Positions 60,375 through 64,000 of a stretch of 64,000 bases of DNA are shown one piece after another. Made by a program: the position numbers and the translations under genes. This DNA is from Mycobacterium sp. E1214. GTDB taxonomy: Bacteria; Actinomycetota; Actinomycetes; Mycobacteriales; Mycobacteriaceae. The stretch lies in assembly GCF_001666755.1 (NCBI RefSeq), contig NZ_LZJC01000162.1:62001-126000 (forward strand). Reading direction: 5' to 3'. A model generated the notes under the pieces. The model had not been told where the DNA came from. It ran no database searches and saw only the letters and a list, made by a program, of their open reading frames with translations. Position 1 is the stretch's first letter. Every line of letters begins with the position of its first letter.

Positions 60375-60719
60375 ATGGGCGAGTCCCGGGCTGACGAGGC
60401 CGCGCAGCGCGCCGAGGAGCTGGCGCGCCGGGATCGGGAGCTCACCGCCCGCAAGGCGGTGACGGCGGGCGACGTGCAGCGCGCCGCCGAGCGCGCCGCG
60501 CAGGCTGACCTGCGCGACCAGCAGGCCCACGACCGGGAGCGGCAACGGCACTACGAGGCCGCCGTCGCCCACGAACGCGCCGCCCGGGTCGAGGAGCTCG
60601 CCGTCGAGGAAGGGCTGGGCGACGTGGCCGCGCACCGGCGCGCGGCGCAACGCGAGCGCGACGCCGCGCTGCGCAACTTCCAGGCCGCGCAGCAATCCGA
60701 GCCGAGCCAGGGCGAGTAG
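60375..60719 (+). CDS. Small highly charged helical protein
   Basis: 114 residues rich in Ala, Arg, Glu and Gln with heptad-like spacing; probably one long coiled coil with no domain I recognise. No signal peptide or membrane helix. A promoter would lie in the 72 bases shared with the divergent Rv0523c-like gene. It ends 58 bases before hemL. I do not recall a counterpart at this position in M. tuberculosis. Confidence 0.65.
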   Translation: MGESRADEAAQRAEELARRDRELTARKAVTAGDVQRAAERAAQADLRDQQAHDRERQRHYEAAVAHERAARVEELAVEEGLGDVAAHRRAAQRERDAALRNFQAAQQSEPSQGE

Positions 60720-60777
60720 GCCGCCCTCTGCTACACCCTGTAGTGGAAACCCCCGCGGGGGCTGGGACACTGGTGGC

Positions 60778-62115
60778 ATGGCAACCAGTGAGCAGTCGAC
60801 GGCGCACGGGTCGGCGGTGGTGGCCGCGTCGGCGCGCCTGTTCGATGACGCCTGCGCCGTCATCCCCGGCGGGGTGAACTCCCCGGTCCGCGCCTTCACG
60901 GCGGTGGGCGGGACGCCGCGCTTCATCACCGCGGCGCACGGCTGCCGGCTCACCGACGCCGACGGCAACCACTACGTCGACCTGGTCAGTTCCTGGGGCC
61001 CGATGATCCTGGGCCACGCGCACCCGGCCGTCGTCGACGCCGTCACGCGGGCCGCCGCGACCGGCCTGTCGTTCGGCGCCCCGACCCCCGCCGAGAGCCA
61101 GCTGGCCGGCGAGATCATCGCCCGGGTCGCCCCGGTCGAGCGGGTCCGGCTGGTGAACTCCGGCACCGAGGCCACCATGAGCGCGGTCCGGCTGGCCCGC
61201 GGGTTCACCGGGCGGCCCAAGATCGTCAAGTTCTCCGGCTGCTACCACGGCCACGTCGACGCGCTGCTCGCCGACGCCGGCTCGGGGGTCGCGACGCTGG
61301 GCCTGCCGTCCACGCCCGGGGTCACCGGGGCGGCCGCCGCCGACACGATCGTGTTGCCCTACAACGACATTCAGGCCGTGCAGGCCAGCTTCGACCGGTT
61401 CGGTGATCAGATCGCCGCGGTGATCACCGAGGCCAGCCCCGGCAACATGGGCGTGGTCCCACCCGCGCCCGGCTTCAACGCCGCGCTGCGGGCGGTCACC
61501 GCCGAGCACGGCGCGCTGCTGATCGTCGACGAGGTGATGACGGGATTCCGGGTCAGCCGCAGCGGCTGGTACGGAATCGATCCGGTGCCCGCCGACCTGT
61601 TCACCTTCGGCAAGGTGATGAGCGGCGGGCTGCCCGCCGCCGCGTTCGGCGGGCGGGCCGAGGTGATGGAACGCCTGGCGCCGCTGGGCCCCGTCTACCA
61701 GGCCGGCACGCTGTCGGGAAACCCGGTGGCCGTCGCCGCCGGGCTGGCGACGCTGCGCAACGCCGACGACGCGGTGTACGCCGCGCTGGACCGCAACGCC
61801 GACCGGCTGGCCGCCCTGCTGTCCGAGGCGCTCACCGACGTCGGCGTCGCGCACCAGATCCCGCGGGCCGGCAACATGCTCAGCGTCTTCTTCACCGACG
61901 AGCCGGTGACCGACTTCGCGTCCGCGCGGGCCAGCCAGACGTGGCGCTATCCGCCGTTCTTCCACGCCCTGCTCGACGCCGGGGTCTACCCGCCGTGCAG
62001 CGCCTTCGAGGCGTGGTTCGTCTCGGCGGCGCTCGACGACGACGCGTTCGCCCGGATCGCCGACGCCCTGCCCGCCGCGGCCCGCGCCGCCCACGCCGCG
62101 AAGGACGGTGCCTAG
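60778..62115 (+). CDS. hemL: Glutamate-1-semialdehyde 2,1-aminomutase
   Basis: 445 residues. A class-III aminotransferase fold with PLP Lys at about residue 279 (FTFGKVMSGGLPAAAFGG) and PGGVNSPVRAF near the N-terminus. It turns glutamate-1-semialdehyde into 5-aminolevulinate, the substrate of HemB. A palindrome CCCCCGCGGGGG (60750-60761) stands 17 bases upstream. The stop overlaps the next start by one base. Confidence 0.97.
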   Translation: MATSEQSTAHGSAVVAASARLFDDACAVIPGGVNSPVRAFTAVGGTPRFITAAHGCRLTDADGNHYVDLVSSWGPMILGHAHPAVVDAVTRAAATGLSFGAPTPAESQLAGEIIARVAPVERVRLVNSGTEATMSAVRLARGFTGRPKIVKFSGCYHGHVDALLADAGSGVATLGLPSTPGVTGAAAADTIVLPYNDIQAVQASFDRFGDQIAAVITEASPGNMGVVPPAPGFNAALRAVTAEHGALLIVDEVMTGFRVSRSGWYGIDPVPADLFTFGKVMSGGLPAAAFGGRAEVMERLAPLGPVYQAGTLSGNPVAVAAGLATLRNADDAVYAALDRNADRLAALLSEALTDVGVAHQIPRAGNMLSVFFTDEPVTDFASARASQTWRYPPFFHALLDAGVYPPCSAFEAWFVSAALDDDAFARIADALPAAARAAHAAKDGA

Positions 62116-62723
62116 TGCCCGAGCAGACCCGGGTGCACGTCATCCGCCACGGCGAGGTGTACAACCCCGATGGCATCCTCTACGGGCGACTGCCCGGCTT
62201 CCACCTCTCCGACAAGGGCAGGGCGCAGGCCGACGCCGTCGCCGCCGCCCTGGCCGACCGCGACATCGTCGCCGTCATCGCCTCGCCGCTGCAACGGGCC
62301 CAGGAGACCGCCGCGCCGATCGCAGCGAAGCATGGCCTGCCGGTGGACACCGACCCCGACCTGATCGAATCGGCGAACTTCTTCGAGGGCAAACCCGTGG
62401 GCCCCGGCGACGGGGCGTGGCGCGACCCGCGGTTCTGGTGGCAGCTGCGCAATCCGTTCCGCCCGTCGTGGGGTGAGCCCTACGCCGAGATCGCGGCCCG
62501 CATGACGACGGCGGTGGATAAGGCCCGCGCCCGCGGCGCCGGCCACGAGGTGGTGTGCGTCAGCCATCAGCTGCCGGTGTGGACGCTGCGGCTGCACCTC
62601 ACCGGCAAGCGCCTGTGGCACGACCCCCGCAAGCGCGAGTGCGGCCTGTGCTCGGTGACCACGCTGGTGTATGAGGGCGACCGCCTGGCGGGCGTCGAGT
62701 ACAGCGAACCGGCGGGTCGGTAG
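62115..62723 (+). CDS. Histidine phosphatase, phosphoglycerate-mutase superfamily (Rv0525-like)
   Basis: 202 residues from a GTG sharing its first base with the hemL stop. The RHG motif is VIRHGEVYNPDG, with IASPLQRAQETA and a later His in VSHQLPVWTLR. Substrate unknown; mutase activity is unlikely without the long loops of Gpm. The tie to hemL is conserved in mycobacteria. Confidence 0.88.
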   Translation: MPEQTRVHVIRHGEVYNPDGILYGRLPGFHLSDKGRAQADAVAAALADRDIVAVIASPLQRAQETAAPIAAKHGLPVDTDPDLIESANFFEGKPVGPGDGAWRDPRFWWQLRNPFRPSWGEPYAEIAARMTTAVDKARARGAGHEVVCVSHQLPVWTLRLHLTGKRLWHDPRKRECGLCSVTTLVYEGDRLAGVEYSEPAGR

Positions 62724-62726
62724 AGA

Positions 62727-63347
62727 ATGCGGCGGCTGGCGATAGCCGGGGCGGCGGCGCTGGCGCTGCTTCCCGCCCTCGTCGGCTGCTCCTCCGGCCA
62801 CGACGCCGTCGCCCAGGGCGGCACCTTCGAGTTCGTCTCGCCCGGCGGCAAGACCGACATCTATTACGACCCGCCGTCGCGCCGCGGCCGCCCCGGCCCC
62901 CTGTCCGGGCCGGACCTGTCCGACGCCGCCCACACCCTGTCGCTGGACGACCCGATCTTCGCCGGCCGGGTCGTCGTCATCAACATCTGGGGCCAGTGGT
63001 GCGGGCCGTGCCGCGCCGAGGTCACCCAGTTGCAGCAGGTGTACGACGCCACCCGCGACGCCGGGGTGTCCTTCCTCGGGATCGACGTGCGCGACACCAA
63101 CCGGCAGGCGGCGCTCGACTTCGTCAACGACCGCCACGTGACCTTCCCGTCGATCTACGACCCCGCCATGCGCACCCTGATCGCCTTCGGCGGCAAGTAC
63201 CCCACCACCGTCATCCCCTCCACCCTGGTCCTGGACCGCCAGCACCGCGTGGCCGCGGTGTTCCTGCGGGAGCTGCTGGCGTCCGACCTGGAGCCCAAGG
63301 TGCGCAAGCTCGCCGCCGAGGCGGAGCCGGCCCCGGGACCGCAATGA
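62727..63347 (+). CDS. Thioredoxin-like lipoprotein (ResA/CcsX type, Rv0526)
   Basis: 206 residues. A lipoprotein signal ends LPALVGCSS, so the protein is anchored outside the membrane. The thioredoxin fold carries WGQWCGPCRAEV, and the cis-Pro is in YPTTVIPSTLVLD. It should reduce haem-binding Cys of apocytochrome c, with electrons from CcdA encoded next. The stop overlaps the ccdA start (ATGA). Confidence 0.92.
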   Translation: MRRLAIAGAAALALLPALVGCSSGHDAVAQGGTFEFVSPGGKTDIYYDPPSRRGRPGPLSGPDLSDAAHTLSLDDPIFAGRVVVINIWGQWCGPCRAEVTQLQQVYDATRDAGVSFLGIDVRDTNRQAALDFVNDRHVTFPSIYDPAMRTLIAFGGKYPTTVIPSTLVLDRQHRVAAVFLRELLASDLEPKVRKLAAEAEPAPGPQ

Positions 63348-64000
63348 GCGGTTTCACCCAGCTCGCCGCCGCCGGGCCGCTCCTGGTGGCGGTCGGGGCG
63401 TGCCTGCTGGCGGGCCTGGTGTCGTTCGCCTCGCCGTGCGTGGTGCCGCTGGTGCCCGGCTACCTGTCCTACCTGGCCGCCGTGGTCGGCGTCGACGAGG
63501 AGCCCCGCGCGGGCGCCGCGCAGGCCCCGCCCGGCGCCCGGTGGCGCGTCGCGGGCTCCGCGGCGCTGTTCGTCGCCGGCTTCACGACGGTGTTCGTGCT
63601 GGGCACCGTGGCGGTGCTGGGCATGACGACGACCCTGATCACCAACCAGCTGCTCCTGCAACGGGTCGGCGGGGTGCTGACCATCGTGATGGGGCTGGTG
63701 TTCGTCGGCCTGGTGCCCGCGCTGCAACGCCAGGCCCGGTTCACCCCGCGCCAGCTCACCACGGTCGCCGGGGCGCCGCTGCTGGGCGCGGTGTTCGCGC
63801 TGGGCTGGACGCCGTGCCTGGGGCCGACGCTGGCCGGCGTCATCACCGTCGCCTCGGCCACCGACGGCGCCAGCGTGGCGCGCGGCGTCGCGCTGGTGAT
63901 CGCCTACTGCCTGGGGCTGGGCATCCCGTTCGTGCTGTTGGCGTTTGGGTCGGCCGGCGCGGTGGGGGCGCTGAGCTGGTTGCGCCGACACACCCGGGCG
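63344..64000 (+). CDS. ccdA: Cytochrome c biogenesis protein CcdA (runs off the window)
   Basis: First 219 residues; the open frame runs to the right edge without a stop. Membrane helices carry FASPCVVPLVPGYLSY and LGWTPCLGPTLAG, each with the redox Cys that pass electrons across the membrane. Only the last helix or so is missing. It feeds the thioredoxin-like lipoprotein just upstream. The resB-ccsA genes are expected next but are outside the window. Confidence 0.95.
   Translation, partial: MSGFTQLAAAGPLLVAVGACLLAGLVSFASPCVVPLVPGYLSYLAAVVGVDEEPRAGAAQAPPGARWRVAGSAALFVAGFTTVFVLGTVAVLGMTTTLITNQLLLQRVGGVLTIVMGLVFVGLVPALQRQARFTPRQLTTVAGAPLLGAVFALGWTPCLGPTLAGVITVASATDGASVARGVALVIAYCLGLGIPFVLLAFGSAGAVGALSWLRRHTRA

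Noticed and set aside
60750..60761. Palindrome CCCCCGCGGGGG before hemL as an operator
   Set aside because: It is short and made only of G and C; such strings arise easily in this DNA. Kept only as a remark.
1..64000. tRNA or rRNA genes
   Set aside because: I looked for cloverleaf ends and conserved rRNA strings in the intergenic gaps and saw none. A covariance search would be the firm test.

Overview
The window is GC-rich, densely packed actinobacterial DNA. Its gene order follows the Mycobacterium tuberculosis chromosome from lpdC (Rv0462) to ccdA (Rv0527), as I remember that order; no database was searched. Mycolic-acid genes (pcaA, cmaA2, hadD), mycothiol (mshA), hbhA, senX3-regX3 and the actinobacterial mini-ribosomal protein bS22 make it a Mycobacterium. 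The Rv0488, Rv0492c-Rv0494, mmpS2-mmpL2 and Rv0515 positions are empty, and the extra genes suggest a slow-growing non-tuberculous species, perhaps near the M. avium complex. That last point is inference.

Layout. 1-12623: end of lpdC, ramB, a thioesterase, isocitrate lyase, fadB2, pcaA, madR, the Rv0474 regulator, hbhA, deoC. 12630-18340: Rv0479c-Rv0481c, murB, the L,D-transpeptidase lprQ and a short-chain dehydrogenase. 18520-24670: a ROK regulator, mshA, a YbjN-like protein, phosphoglycerate mutase, then senX3 and regX3 joined by one MIRU micro-ORF. 24702-33104: Rv0495c, ppx1, Rv0497-Rv0499, proC, an excisionase-type DNA-binding protein, bS22, galE2 and a PlsC-type acyltransferase. 33209-35619: serB1-hadD-cmaA2 on the minus strand.

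35779-39635 is an accessory island where mmpS2-mmpL2 lie in M. tuberculosis: esxF, esxE, a CpnT-like protein with a divergent TNT (NAD+ glycohydrolase) toxin domain, and an AT-richer candidate immunity gene. In this sequence a one-base frameshift beside a run of six C cuts off the end of the toxin domain, including the glutamine equivalent to catalytic Gln822 of CpnT. The other frame still encodes the missing end and stops 8 bases before the immunity gene. This is the most notable object in the window.

39730-46413: a glutaredoxin-like protein, then hemA-hemC-hemD-hemB (tetrapyrrole synthesis), two small membrane proteins and the anti-anti-sigma factor oprA. 46762-51975: an envelope-acylation neighbourhood of two membrane acyltransferases, a secreted SGNH hydrolase, a Tat-exported esterase and an unannotated 38-residue membrane protein. 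52387-56271: a flavin sulfonate monooxygenase paired with an MFS transporter, then gabP. 56293-59847: a complete carboxylic acid reductase. 59907-64000: Rv0523c-like, a small charged protein, hemL, a histidine phosphatase, a thioredoxin-like lipoprotein and the start of ccdA, linking haem synthesis to cytochrome c maturation.

Short signals found by eye include paired RamB-type boxes before ramB and icl, a perfect palindrome over the probable -35 of the Rv0474 gene, a 22-base direct repeat across the icl stop codon, and two strong terminators.
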